Positions 42,101 to 53,290 of a DNA stretch of 64,000 nucleotides are shown here, piece after piece (positions within the stretch are counted from its first letter, which is position 1; the number at the start of each line of letters is the position of its first letter). The stretch comes from Diploptera punctata. Taxonomy: Eukaryota; Arthropoda; Insecta; Blattodea; Blaberidae. The notes under the pieces were generated by a model. That model had not been told where the DNA came from, searched no databases, and was given only the letters and a program-made list of their open reading frames with translations. The stretch covers positions 409,501 to 473,500 of the forward strand of contig JASPKZ010008353.1 of assembly GCA_030220185.1 (NCBI GenBank), read 5' to 3'. Position numbers and translations under genes: made by a program.

Positions 42101-43533
42101 GACTATTTAACTTATGCCCCAAATGGGAGTCAATGACCAATCACATTTCAATGAATTTTTATTTACAACCAATCACAGTCGTGTTTCGCCTAGAATTTAC
42201 CAACTAAAGTTTATCATAATAAAGAAAGCACCTCGTTTTTAACATTCTGAATAGGCCATAGCATTATTTTGCAGTGACTGACTCTGCAATAAATACGGCT
42301 ACCAGACTGTATATATAGTGCATGAATGTCAACACATACCGCATGCGGGAGTTATATAAAAACATTTGTAGCAATTGATTATACCATCAAAAAAAACACT
42401 GTTTGCACTTCCTTAAATGTATTTTTTCACAGAAAAATATAATTGTCATATTTACGTCATAGGACATCATAAATGAATTAATATACAGTTTGATGTGTTT
42501 CATTTGTTCTCCACTAGATTGCATTCATACAATATTGCATTCCTTTGGCAACAAATAATATGATCTGGTTGCAGTGACGAACAAAAGAAGCAAATGTAGC
42601 GTACCAATCGTTTCTTATTTGTTATCAAACATCGCCGTTTACATTAAATATATACATATTTTAAAATAACTATATTTAAATAATGATTTGTAAGTAAACG
42701 GCTTAATTTTATTCGTTAAATAGTCCTAACAAATGCCACTCTTGATTTCCAAATTGTCTACATAAATTCACTCCTCACTTCGTGAGTCGTGAATTTATCG
42801 ATAATTTGGAAATCACCCGTGGCATTACTTATGATAAATAAATAATAATTTAAATACCGTATCAACGAAATGATACACAGAAATCACAATACTTTCGTTG
42901 CTGATAATCTTAGTTTACCATAAGTAATGTCACGAGTGATTTCCAAATCATCGATAAATTCACGACTCACTTCGGTACTCGTCAATTTATCTAGAGGATT
43001 TGGAAATCAAGAGTGGCATTTGTTAGGACTATTTAACGAATAAAATTAAGCTGTTTACTCACAAATCATTATTTAACTATAGTTATTTTTAAATATTTAT
43101 ATATTTAATGTAAACGGTGATGTTTGAAAACAAATCAGAAATGTGAGGTTATGTTTATTCACTGTAACTTGGTCATGTGCCAAATAGGATCGCAACATTG
43201 TAAGAATTGACCCTAGTAGAGAAAACAATGAAACACATTAAACCGTATAATATTATAACATTATTAATTTATTTGTTTAGTAAAACAACTCAGTGAAATC
43301 AAGGAATCTTTTCATTATTTGCTATATTCAATATATTTGTTAGAGAGTCGTCCACTATAAACTAATGCTCTGATCTGTTCAGGATGTTAAAAAGGAGGAG
43401 CCTTCTTTATCAAAAAGGCAGGAGCTGATAAAGATAAATCGTTAAAGAGCGAGGTGAAACACGACCGTCATTGGTTGTAACACAAATTCATTGAAAGGTG
43501 ATTGGTCATTGACTTCCATGTGGGGCATGAGTC
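42101..43533. mobile_element. Large foldback made of two MITE-H units
   Basis: The left arm (42101 to about 42835) starts gactatttaacttatgcccc. The right arm (about 42925-43533) is inverted and ends tggggcatgagtc. The arms meet around a ~95-bp loop. Each arm carries the hairpin module (aatgccactcttgatttcca ... gaaatcac.cgtggcatt). The left arm contains the 8665-type interior (gctaccagactgtatatata), while the right arm carries the 31040-type interior (caggagctgataaag). Confidence 0.75.
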
Positions 43534-44394
43534 TTAGTTTATTCATTAATGACAATAGGAAAGAATATAAACACATCTGAGGGATTGCATGAGACTTACA
43601 AACATACAGCAAAATTGGATGTTTAATCTCTCGAACATTCTGTTTTCTATTCCGATCTCTTTTTGTTTTCTCTAAAAAATAAAAGTAGGAATATTAAAAT
43701 AAAATATAAAGTATGTATAGGCCTACTCACCTACTTTGTTTATCGCTTATATATTTTTGATGGAATGGAATGCCAGCACTAGAAAGATGACTGTAATTTT
43801 TCTTACTAAGCGATGTTCTTTCTTTAGGATATTTTTTCTCGTGTAAGGTGAAAAGGAAAGAAAATCATACAATATAGCCTGCGAAGTATATTAGGCTGAA
43901 TGTGTGTAGGTGAATATTTTATACGTCTACTTGGACTGGTAGTACTCGTGGTGGTTGGAAACGCATAAGGCTCAAGATAAATGGCCTTATTACGTATACA
44001 GACATAGAATATTGCTGCTATGTTTTACTCTGTTGTTTTATGTCTCCTGTTATTCCACTTCTTTATACCCTTGTTGACTTTTAAAATTCCTGCATTATTC
44101 CTACTTAAACTGTAAAATATCTTAAACAATCTCACGAACATCGTTACTCATAAAAACAAATTTCTGACATGAAAATAAAATGCCTCCCTCTGCTTTACTT
44201 CACTTCTCCATTTGCAGGTACTGTAAGTGCCCACTCCTCGAGAGACACGATCTTTCTCTAGAACAAATGCATACTTTTTCATCACAAAAGGACATTGAGA
44301 GTTTTTCGAACTCAATGTTGGGCCATCTCCGAACAGTACGAAAGTATTTTTTTAACTGTTAATAATTTGTTTTCCTTTATCTAATAAGAAATAG
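43534..44394. other. No recognised feature
   Basis: AT-rich. One TAGGCCTA at 43718-43725. Short ORFs appear to be chance. Confidence 0.4.
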
Positions 44395-44883
44395 TGTATT
44401 GTGTATAAAATATATAAAACTGTCATTTTCCCCAGTTACACTAAATGGGTGCGAAACATGGACTCTTACTTTAAGGGAGGAAATAAGTTTACGAGTATTT
44501 GAGAATAAAGTTATTAGGAAAATTTCTGGGCCAAAAAGAGATGAACAGACAGATGAATGGAGAAAACTACATAATAGTGAGCTACATGATAGGTTTAGGA
44601 TGCCAGATATAAGAACGTTAAGTCTCAAACTTCGATGGGCAGGACATGTGACACGTATGGGGGATGGAATAGGTGCAACGAAGCTTCTTGTATGAAAACC
44701 AGAGGGATAACGCTCAGTTGGTAGACCAAGAGAAGATAGGAGAATAACATTGACCATGATTTGAGAGAAGTAGATTATACAGCAGATTATTGGAAAATAT
44801 TAGCTCAGGATACACATATAAAAAGAGCTTATGTCCAAGAGGCCACGAACCTATGGAGTCGATAGAGCCATTGAGTTAGTTAA
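44395..44883 (+). mobile_element. LINE-D fragment
   Basis: Open frame 44399-44695: TLNGCETWTLTLREEISLRV, FENKVIRKISGPKRDEQTDE, WRKLHNSELHDRFRMPDIRT, LSLKLRWAGHVTRMGDG. It then frame-shifts into a VGRPREDR-like segment and the tail LREVDYTADYW, and ends gtcgatagagccattgagtt. Confidence 0.85.
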
Positions 44884-45198
44884 AATTAAACTAATATAAA
44901 TTGAGTTAACAAAAAATATCTGTCCAAAAAAGTAATTACCTAAATTGAATGCCCAATTAGACGTAACAAATTACGTGATGGGTGAATAAATTGAGGAATA
45001 ATTTTAATTTCAAGTCTTGAAAATAATTGGTAAATAAAAACAACACTTTATTCATATAATACAACGTCAAATATATATTTGTCAGAATAAACGGAAATTT
45101 TAGCTGTATTTGATGATCCAAAAATATTAAAGAATTAAGAGGACAGGACAGTTTTTTTTTTCATTGTTGAACTTTTTTATAATGACACCAGGTTGTCA
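44884..45198. other. No recognised feature
   Basis: AT-rich spacer. Confidence 0.4.
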
Positions 45199-45206
45199 TT
45201 TATGAG

Positions 45207-46444
45207 TAGGGCTAGGATTTTATGTACTAAAAGGTAAGATTGCAACATAATATAATGAGAAGTTAGACTTATGACTGTCTTTTATTTTGGTTTCACACAC
45301 AAACAGTTGAATAGTATAATGAGAAGTTAGACTTCTGACTGTCTTTTATTTTGGTTTCATGTACAAACAGATGAATAGTATAATGAGAAGTTAGACTTCT
45401 GTCTTTTATTTTGGTTTCACACACAAACATTTGAATAGTATAATGAGAAGTTAGACTTCTGACTGTCTTTTATTTTGGTTTCACGTACAAACAGTTGAAT
45501 AGTATAATGAGAAGTTAGACTTCTGACTGTCTTTATTTTGGTTTCACACAGAAACAGATGAATAGTATAATGAGAAGTTAGACGTTTGACTGTCTTTTAT
45601 TTTGGTTTCACGTACAAACAGATGAATAGTATAATGAGAAGTTAGACTTCTGACTGTCTTTTATTTTGGTTTCACACACAAACAGTTGAATAGTATAATG
45701 AGAAGTTAGACTTCTGACTGTCTTTTATTTTTGTTTCATGTACAAACAGATGAATAGTATAATGAGAAGTTAGACTTCTGTCTTTTATTTTGGTTTCACA
45801 CACAAACATTTGAATAGTATAATGAGAAGTTAGACTTATGACTGTCTTTTATTTTGGTTTCACACACAAACATTTGAATAGTATAATGAGAAGTTAGACT
45901 TCTGACTGTCTTTTATTTTGGTTTCACGTACAAACAGTTGAATAGTATAATGAGAAGTTAGACTTCTGACTGTCTTTTATTTTGGTTTCACACAGAAACA
46001 GATGAATAGTATAATGAGAAGTTAGACGTTTGACTGTCTTTTATTTTGGTTTCACGTACAAACAGATGAATAGTATAATGAGAAGTTAGACTTCTGACTG
46101 TCTTTTATTTTGGTTTCACACACAAACAGTTGAATAATATAATGAGAAGTTAGACTTCTGACTGTCTTTTATTTTGGTTTCATGTACAAACATATGAATA
46201 GTATAATGAGAAGTTAGACTTCTGTCTTTTATTTTGGTTTCACACACAAACAGTTGAATCGTACAATGAGAAGTTAGACTTCTCAATGTCTTTTGTTTTG
46301 GTTTCACATACAAACAGCTGAATAGTATAATGAGAAGTTAGACTTCTCACTGTCTTTTATTTTGGTTTCACAAGCGAGCAGGTGAATAAAATATACTAAC
46401 TGCATTGCAACCTTACTTTTTATTACATAAAACTCCTAGCCCTA
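45207..46444 (+). mobile_element. hAT-type MITE with internal tandem expansion
   Basis: TTTATGAG at 45199-45206 and 46445-46452 is an 8-bp duplication. Inverted termini run about 40 bp: TAGGGCTAGGATTTTATGTA and, reversed, TAGGGCTAGGAGTTTTATGT, continuing through a taagrttgcaa block. Inside are about 18 copies of a ~64-bp unit (agtataatgagaagttagac, ttctgactgtcttttatttt, ggtttcacacacaaacag). There is no transposase. Confidence 0.92.
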
Positions 46445-46464
46445 TTTATGAGATTTATGGCTTC

Positions 46465-46725
46465 CTCTCCTGGCATTGGCGGAATTGTAATCCATCCCTT
46501 AGTTTGGGGCACTTAGTAGGCGGAGTTACGTTACCCCGATGATATGATGTGTGATGAAGCACCAGGAAGTCCTTAATCTAAACCTGACCTAAATTCCAAA
46601 TCATGGGCAACCACAGGAATAATTTAAAGGAAAAAACCTATTGTCTGATGGGAATCGAACCCAGAACATCATGAACTGTAGTAAAAAACGCTGAACATTA
46701 GCCCATGAGGCAAGTCTTTAGAATA
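46465..46725 (-). mobile_element. SINE, tRNA-derived
   Basis: The minus strand has an A-box-like TGGGCTAATGTTCAGCG and a B box (GGGTTCGATTCCC); body words include tgtggttgcccatgatttgg and ctggtgcttcatcacac, typical of a SINE body. Confidence 0.6.
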
Positions 46726-47569
46726 ATAGCGTTTGCTTTTGGTATTATCAGTAAAACATTATTAATACACGTCCACTATCAAATGGGATGGGAAGGAGGG
46801 TATATGTTAGAGTAACCAATCCTAAATTGAAAATATTTCAGAAAAAACTTGCAAGTCCTATTGTCTCGCCACTAACTATTGCTTATAATACATTCAAGTC
46901 GCGAAGTCATTTTCAAATCTACATTTTAAACTGTTAGATAAAGTAAATTCTTACTCGAATTGCATCCATTTTTTGAAAGGCTCGCTTATATCCTTGTGAA
47001 ATATTACTGGCGTTAATAATTTTGAGCTGGAGGCAGTGACCGATGCATAGCGTTTACCATACTGATGAAGAGAAGCAGGCTTACTAACAAGCCCCATTGC
47101 CATTTCATGCATTATGTAAAAGCATGGAATGTGTGAACGATGGATTGATAGCCGGATCGCAGAAGCTCAACCCGGGAAATAATTGGCATAAATGAACAGT
47201 AAACGAGTCGCTTTAGGATCGCGTCAGGGGTAGTAAAACCTCTAGCAAGATAATCCGATTTCCTCTCATCCATATTTTGAAGAGATCTAAATTTACAATT
47301 TCAATAATCCTCTTTACTTTTATAGAGATTGGATACACATAGACTAACTGTTGCAATAAATTGTCATCTTATACAATTGTTCGATCACCTCTCCTATCCA
47401 AATCTCATCCTCAACCTGCTCGTGGTGCAACCTGCTATTACAAATGAGGTTCTGAGGACCGAGCACTGGCAGTATAACCATGTCACGTTAATGTAGAGGA
47501 AATGCTACATTAGTGGGAACCCCACAATAATACCCCTCTGGGCAGCAACCCATTGGACGAAAAATAATT
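46726..47569. other. No recognised feature
   Basis: No gene seen. The stretch 47100-47540 is somewhat less AT-rich, with no recognised coding or repeat content. Confidence 0.35.
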
Positions 47570-47947
47570 ACATTTGCTTTCAAGTCAGATATGGTAGTGA
47601 AGCATGGACAATACGAAGAAGAGATGAAAGCCGAATAGCAGCAAATGAGCTGCGATTTATGCGCCGTACAGCAGGCTACACAAAGTGGGACCATAAAAAA
47701 AATTAGGAAATTATGGAAGAGATGGATGTAGAACCCGTTCTTCACCATATCCAAAACTGCCAGAACAACTGGAAAGCCCCTCTTCTACGAATGCCGTCTC
47801 TCAAATTCCAAAAGCCATGATTCGTTACTGCCCACAAGGCAAAAGCTGGGACGTCCAAAAAAAACGCTGGATGGAAAATTCCTCTATGAGACCGTAACAG
47901 GCCACACGGTCTAATACTTGCATGGATGATGATGATGATGATGATAG
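47570..47947 (+). mobile_element. LINE-F 3' end
   Basis: VRYGSEAWTIRRRDESRIAA and NELRFMRRTAGYTKWDHKK at 47586-47700, then MEEMDVEPVLHHIQNCQNNW, a frame-shifted GRPKKRW segment near 47850, and a (GAT)n tail at 47925-47945. It supplies the plus-strand 3' end matching 17936-18200 (minus). Confidence 0.85.
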
Positions 47948-48067
47948 AATTGTTTGATATTGGATGATATGGTTGAACTCACCTTCTATGCACTGAAAAA
48001 AAAAAAGAAATATATATGTAAAGGAATTTAAATATTTAGGCATTACGATAACGAAAAAAAAAAAGAT

Positions 48068-48703
48068 TGACTATTTAACTCATGTCGCAAATGGTAGTCA
48101 ATGACCAATCACGTTTCAATGAATTCTGTTTTACACCAATGATAGTTGTATTTCACCTCGCTCTTTATCGATTTCTCTTTATCAGCTCCTGCTTTTGTGA
48201 TAAAGAAAGCTCCTCCTTTTTTAATATTCTGAACAGGTTAGACCAATATTTTTCTCCAACAAATACATTGAATATAGCAAATAATGAATAAATCAGTAAT
48301 TTTACTGAGTTGTTTATTCAAAATATAAATGATTAACCTATAATGTTGATTATAATAGTTTGATGTGTTTCATTATTTCTCCACTAGAGTGCATTCTTAC
48401 AATATTGCGATCCTATTTGGCAATAAATAATATGATCGAGTTGCAGTGAATATACATAATCTCTCATTTCTAATTTGTTTTCAAACATCGCCGTTTACAT
48501 TAACTATATAAATATTTTAAAACACCGGTAACTATATTCAAATAATTATTATTTAGTAAAGAGCTTAATTTTATTAGTTAAATATTCCTAACAAATGCCA
48601 CTCTTGATTTCCAAATTCTCTAGATAAATACACTCCTCACTTCGTGATTCGTGAATTTAACGATAATATGGAAATCACTCGTGGCATTACTTATGATAAA
48701 TAA
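48068..48703 (+). mobile_element. MITE-H copy
   Basis: Begins gactatttaactcatgtcgc, contains caatgaccaatcacgtttca and the ~95-bp hairpin module at 48594-48690, and ends ggcattacttatgataaata. Same subtype as 30904-31487, with the full hairpin. Confidence 0.8.
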
Positions 48704-48958
48704 ATCAACCATAGACAGACGTTGGCCAGTAGAGGATATTTTGGACTTTAACAACTTAGTTCACGATATCTAAGTCGTCAAAACAAAAATACAAATTTAT
48801 AAAACCCTTTTGAGATCTGTTGCCATCTATGATTGTAAAAATAAAAAACCAATAAAATAAAATTAGAATATTTGAAAAAAATATTAAGGTAAATACATGG
48901 CCCTGCTTGTGAGAATGAAAATTGGTGTATCAGGTATAATGAAGAATTATATAAACTA
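48704..48958. other. No recognised feature
   Basis: AT-rich spacer. Confidence 0.4.
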
Positions 48959-49730
48959 CTAGCTAATACCCGGCGTGCACTGCTACGCCTAAATAAATGA
49001 AAATTATGTACTTTTATGTTTAGTTGAATAAGTAAGAGGAAAAATTTATATAGTAATTATTTTTAGATTCCCCGTGCTGTTTACCCGGCGTTGTCCGGGA
49101 ATCTACTCATCCCGATCTTCTTGGCATAAATGGGCTTAAAGACAAAAATTAACGAACTTCTTATTATTAATTGAATAAATAAAATTAAAAATAATTATAA
49201 ATGTATATGGTAATTATTTTAAGATTCCCGTGCTGATTACCCGGTGTTGTCTGGAATCTACTTACCTCGACCTTCTTGGCATAAATGAGCTAAAAGACAA
49301 AATTCGTTATTGTGAATCATCCATAAAAAATACCCGCCATGTGTTGCAATGCTTGCACAGGAATCTACGTACTGGTCGCGATCTTCTTGGCATCAACGAA
49401 AGACAAAAATGGTTATTGGGAGTTATCCGCAAAAGAAGAACATATACTGTTGCGGACGTTTCTGTACATCTTTTGGAGATATTCAATTCTGTGTACGTTG
49501 ATTTTGTGTGTTTGTTGTGGTTTAGGCAGCGTAAGCCATTTAAACGTCCTAAGAACTACAAAGGGTGTAGGATTTGAGTATCACAACTCTCTTATAGCCC
49601 ATGTTAATCCCGGGAATCTCCTGAACATTTAGCAAAAATCCCCATTACAAACGGATCAAAGGTATGGCCGCGTATAAAGTACAAACAAACAAACAAACAA
49701 GCAAACAAACATTCATTTTTATATATTAGA
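48959..49730 (-). mobile_element. Helitron-like nonautonomous element
   Basis: On the minus strand it starts TCTAATATATAAAAATG after host A (49731) and ends with the hairpin GGCGT...ACGCC, then ggtattagCTAG, followed by host T. TC start, CTRR end, short 3' hairpin and A/T insertion site are Helitron hallmarks. The interior has repeated ctcatcccgatcttcttggc words and no Rep/helicase. Sister copy: 57190-61616. Confidence 0.75.
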
Positions 49731-49735
49731 TATGG

Positions 49736-50010
49736 TGATACTGATATCTTAAGGATAATTAAGATGGCAAGAATTAGAAGGCTGGAACATCTATGCAGGG
49801 AAGAGGAATCAGACATAGGCTATATCGTAAATTTCACATTGACAACTATAAATGGAAACCGAAGAGTTGGACGTCCTAATATTAGATGGTTGTACAGCGT
49901 TGAACAGGACCTGAGGTCACTGGTAGTACTAGGATGGAAAAGGAAGGCGGAGAATAGAGACGAATGGAGGCGTATTGTAGGGGCGGTCAACGCCTACAAC
50001 GGACTATAGG
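49736..50010 (+). mobile_element. LINE fragment, RT C-terminus
   Basis: An 81-codon frame at 49764: MARIRRLEHLCREEESDIGY, NGNRRVGRPNIRWLYSVEQD, LRSLVVLGWKRKAENRDEWR, ending RIVGAVNAYNGL. GRP..RW...D...DEWR is the LINE ORF end. Tail: tatgtgtgtgtgtgtgtt. Confidence 0.85.
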
Positions 50011-50154
50011 ATCAATGATAGAGTATGTGTGTGTGTGTGTTAAAACTGCGTACACAAACTACAAGATATTAAAAAAAAGTAGTGTAGACTATTAAATGCA
50101 TCCAGTACAAGTACAGCTTGGAAGATGTGTGAATAGTGCAAACGATATATATAC

Positions 50155-50162
50155 ATATAACT

Positions 50163-50249
<87 letters not shown>

Positions 50250-50292
50250 AGGAAGCTCACATCGAATATATATATATATATATATATATATG
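50155..50292. repeat. (AT)n-(GA)n-(AT)n compound microsatellite
   Basis: (TA)n at 50165-50199, (GA)n at 50200-50249, then (AT)n at 50269-50291. Confidence 0.95.
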
Positions 50293-50504
50293 ATTATTCG
50301 TACGTCCCGCGTGGGAACATGGGTGCTCCCTAGCGGAAGTTCCTCGACAAAACAAATTTAGTTACGCTTATTTCCCTACATATCTCAGCACAGGCATGAG
50401 GTTAGCATATTGCCTCAGACATATAGCATGCAAGTAAGATATTACTTGGATGGCAAATGCAGGTTAAATTTTGCTCAGAGGCGTTAATTTAGGTTTGAGT
50501 TATT

Positions 50505-50677
50505 TTTTGGGCTCGAAAATCTTCAAACTTGGAGCCCATGACTAGACGTCTCTCCTGGAGGACATATTCGTTGAATTTTTCTATCCTTAAAATCTACCGA
50601 CCACGGCCGGGTTTGAATCCGCGATCCTTAGGACTACAGGCAATGAACATAACCGCTAAAACACTGAGGCAAACAAA
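50505..50677 (-). mobile_element. SINE S5, second copy
   Basis: Head on the minus strand with GTTTTAGCGGTTATGTTC (A-box region) and B-box-like GGATTCAAACCC; tail caagtttgaagattttcgag. Matches 3430-3607. Confidence 0.65.
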
Positions 50678-50726
50678 AACAGATAGTAAATATTATCATG
50701 ATTGTCTTATACAAGTGATCTTCATC

Positions 50727-51346
50727 TATAACTTAACGGGCACACGGAGTTTTGCCGATGCGCGGTTGGGTGTGCCACAACCGGCTTTGCTCCCACATAA
50801 ACTCCGCGCGTAAATTTGGTGTAAAAAAACTTACCTTATAGGATATGTTGATTCAATTGATTAAATTGGGCCACTATAATATTTCCGATTTCATTTCTAA
50901 TATTTTGTTTTACTTCTTCCAATGTATGAGAATTTGTCTCGTAAACTTTGTCTTTCAGGTTGTCCCACAAGTAAATATCACACATTGTTAGATCAGGGGG
51001 ACGATAGGATCATACACCAGCACTACTCACTCTATCTTGAAACATTTCCTCTAGTTTTATTCATGGGCTCCTCTGCTGTGTGAGCAGTAGGAGAATATTG
51101 TTGAAACCACCCATATGATTTCTCTTCTTCTGTCAGTTCACGAAAAAATGGGGTAAAATGTCATTTCTGCACCTCTCTGCATTTGCAGTCTGCTCGTAAC
51201 ATTTTGGGCCGATTATGCGTCTAGCGTTAACAGTACAGTATAAGACTTTTATACATGCTTTACGCGCGGAGTTTATTTAGGAGCTACGCCGGCTGTGGCA
51301 CACCCAACAGCGCACAGACAAAATGTCGTGTGCCCGTTAGGTTATA
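50727..51346. mobile_element. TIR element with a transposase remnant
   Basis: Termini of about 85 bp: left TAACTTAACGGGCACACGGA, then ggttgggtgtgccacaaccg; right (reversed) TAACCTAACGGGCACACGAC, then gttgggtgtgccacagccgg. Possible TA duplication; the exact edge is uncertain because the similarity runs into tata. The minus-strand interior encodes degraded transposase. Confidence 0.8.
50870..51240 (-). pseudogene. Mariner-like transposase C-terminal remnant
   Basis: Minus strand near 51005 down: PPDLTMCDIYLWDNLKDKVY-like, then an ETNSHTLEEVKQNIRNEIGN-like block, with a stop. The 'PDLT..DF.LWG.LKD.VY' block follows the catalytic residues in mariner-related insect transposases. Upstream catalytic segments are not recognisable. 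Similar families lie at 26527-27055 and 55490-55920, but they have different ends. Confidence 0.6.
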
Positions 51347-51549
51347 AACGAAAACCCCTATAGTCAGATGTCAGTTTTTTCGCAAAAATATAAACACGAC
51401 CATTAAATGTAGGACCTTTGCTTCAAGCACTTCATGCTTTATTGTTGATTATGTTGATTGCTGAATACCAGTCTGTAGTGAAGTCTCTTAATTTAATTTT
51501 ATGTTAAAAACCAACTAGTATTTTTATTCTTGAATCATTATTCATATTA

Positions 51550-51676
51550 ATATTGTGGAAAGCAACAGGAAGCTACCACAAATATAATTCCCTAGTAGAG
51601 CTGCAAAGCATAGCATGAAAATGCTATGATTGCAGTGAAAGACCTGCCTTCGGGCAGAATTACTATGGATGGATGG
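51550..51676 (+). mobile_element. SINE S2, 5'-truncated
   Basis: Starts tgtggaaagcaacaggaagc, has gcatagcatgaaaatgctat, gcagtgaaagacctgccttc and a tggatggatgga tail. Confidence 0.85.
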
Positions 51677-51679
51677 AAT

Positions 51680-51935
51680 CATTAATAACGCTTAAATACA
51701 CAATGTATCCTATAGGATACATTAATTGTTTTAATTTATCTAATAGTTTAAATAAAACAGAAGAAAGCTAACAATAAGATATCACTGAAATATGTGTGGA
51801 ATTACACAATATACCTAATAATAACAGTTATGCACGATGTCATTTTCAGTGCGGTCCGCCACATTTAAATAACTAGTACGAGAAATATTGCTTTGCCAAT
51901 TTAAGGGTTAAAGTTTTTTTGTTTAATTATAGTTT
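51680..51935 (-). repeat. Unclassified repeat R1, inverted copy
   Basis: Reverse complement of 13300-13560 with the core agtgcggtccgccacattta. It carries the perfect palindrome aatgtatcctataggatac plus att at 51702-51724. Confidence 0.6.
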
Positions 51936-52095
51936 TCCGTCTCTTAGTTTAACCTCTCTCTTTGCAGCAAAATATATACCTTTACAGGCCTATCGGCCAT
52001 TAAGAGACACCAATTGTAAGGGGGGATTTTAACTGTGAATCGTCAACATACTTTTTGATCACACACAAGACATAGAGGAGATACCTGAATGAAAC

Positions 52096-52533
52096 TTAAC
52101 AAGGAAACTGTAACAATTGCATGCCGAAACCTACCTTGAAATTTCTCCGAGAGAAGCGCTATGATGTAATAAGGCCGTGTCCAAAAAATAGTTGCCGTTT
52201 TCAATTGCAAAACACAAAAATTGAAGCCAGAGTCCAGTAATAGCAAACCCACTGTGCGAAGAAGATGGACTCCCTGCTTGAGTAAAGAGGAGCGCTTTGT
52301 GGCGTGAAGTGGCGCGGGCAGGTTGTCAGGGTTATACATTTCACCAAGCAAAAGTTGTATTACTCCCCTTGGTTAAAATGAGAGCTTTGGCGTTGAAGTT
52401 TAGTGTCTTGCAGTTAAAAACGGCAGATTATTTTTGGACACGACCTTGGTATAGGCATAACACCACGCTTCTCTGGATGAAATTTCTAGGTAGGGTTTGG
52501 CATGTAGCTAATGGTTGACAATTTCCTTGTTAG
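52096..52533. mobile_element. MITE-P copy 1
   Basis: Left AACAAGGAAACTGTAACAAT, right reversed AACAAGGAAATTGTCAACCA, then inward similarity through ccgtgtccaaaaaatag and ctgccgtttttaactgcaag: about 130-bp inverted repeats around a GC-rich centre (ggactccctgcttgagtaaa). No coding content. Confidence 0.8.
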
Positions 52534-52834
52534 TGAAAGATAAAAAATAGTCACTGTAGAGTTCAAAAAAACAATTTAATGAAAAGAAAGTAGAAATAAT
52601 GTGATTCTAATATGACACATATAACTTTGATATTTTATTTTCGACAACATTTCCAAATCACAGCAGGAGTTCGAACCTCAATTGTTCGTTATTATTTAAG
52701 TAAATCTTTTAACATAAAAACTTGAAACTTACTTTTTATAATAAATTACAACAATCTTCAGAAATTATACATTCATGCAAAAAAATAGTTGAGAATACAC
52801 TTCTGGCAACAAACAGGATTTGAGTATTTATATT
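52534..52834. other. No recognised feature
   Basis: AT-rich spacer. Confidence 0.4.
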
Positions 52835-53290
52835 TCAATAGGTTATTAATCAAGTCAAAAGGATATATAAAAGCACAAGAAAAGAAACAAAACTAAAATT
52901 TTATAAAGTAGTGGCAGTCCCCTTACTATTGTATGGTAGTGAATTTTGGGTTTTAACTAAAAGAGAAGAGAAGATGATAGAAGCAGCTGAAATGAGATTT
53001 CTGAGAAGTGTGGCTGGTTGCAAACTTCTAGATAAGAGAAGTAGTGAAGATATTAGAAATGAGCTAAATATCTTTAAACTCTTAGATAGAATATAAGAAT
53101 AAAAAAAATGGAAAGAACATGTTCAAACAATGGAAGATGATCGCATTTCCAAAATTATACTTTAATACAAACCAAAAGGACGCAGGAAAGTTGGTAGACC
53201 GAAGAAGAGATGGGCCCAACATTTGAATGAGAATCTATGAGACCGGAACAAGCCACATGGGCTTAATCCGTGATTGTTGTTGATGATGCG
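52835..53290 (+). mobile_element. LINE-A fragment
   Basis: Close copy of 1000-1480: ARKETKLKFYKVVAVPLLLY, GSEFWVLTKREEKMIEAAEM, RFLRSVAGCKLLDKRS; then the frame-broken HVQTMEDDRISKIIL and RKVGRPKKRW blocks, ending at tgattgttgttgatgatg. Confidence 0.85.

Noticed and set aside
45229..46400. CRISPR-like array (regular ~64-bp spacing)
   Set aside because: There are no unique spacers; the whole unit repeats. It lies inside a hAT-type MITE with TIRs and an 8-bp duplication in eukaryotic DNA.
49230..49632. Two overlapping ORFs of 115 and 97 codons as genes
   Set aside because: They lie fully within the Helitron-like element, and their counterparts in the sister copy are on shifted frames. Similarity is at the DNA level only.
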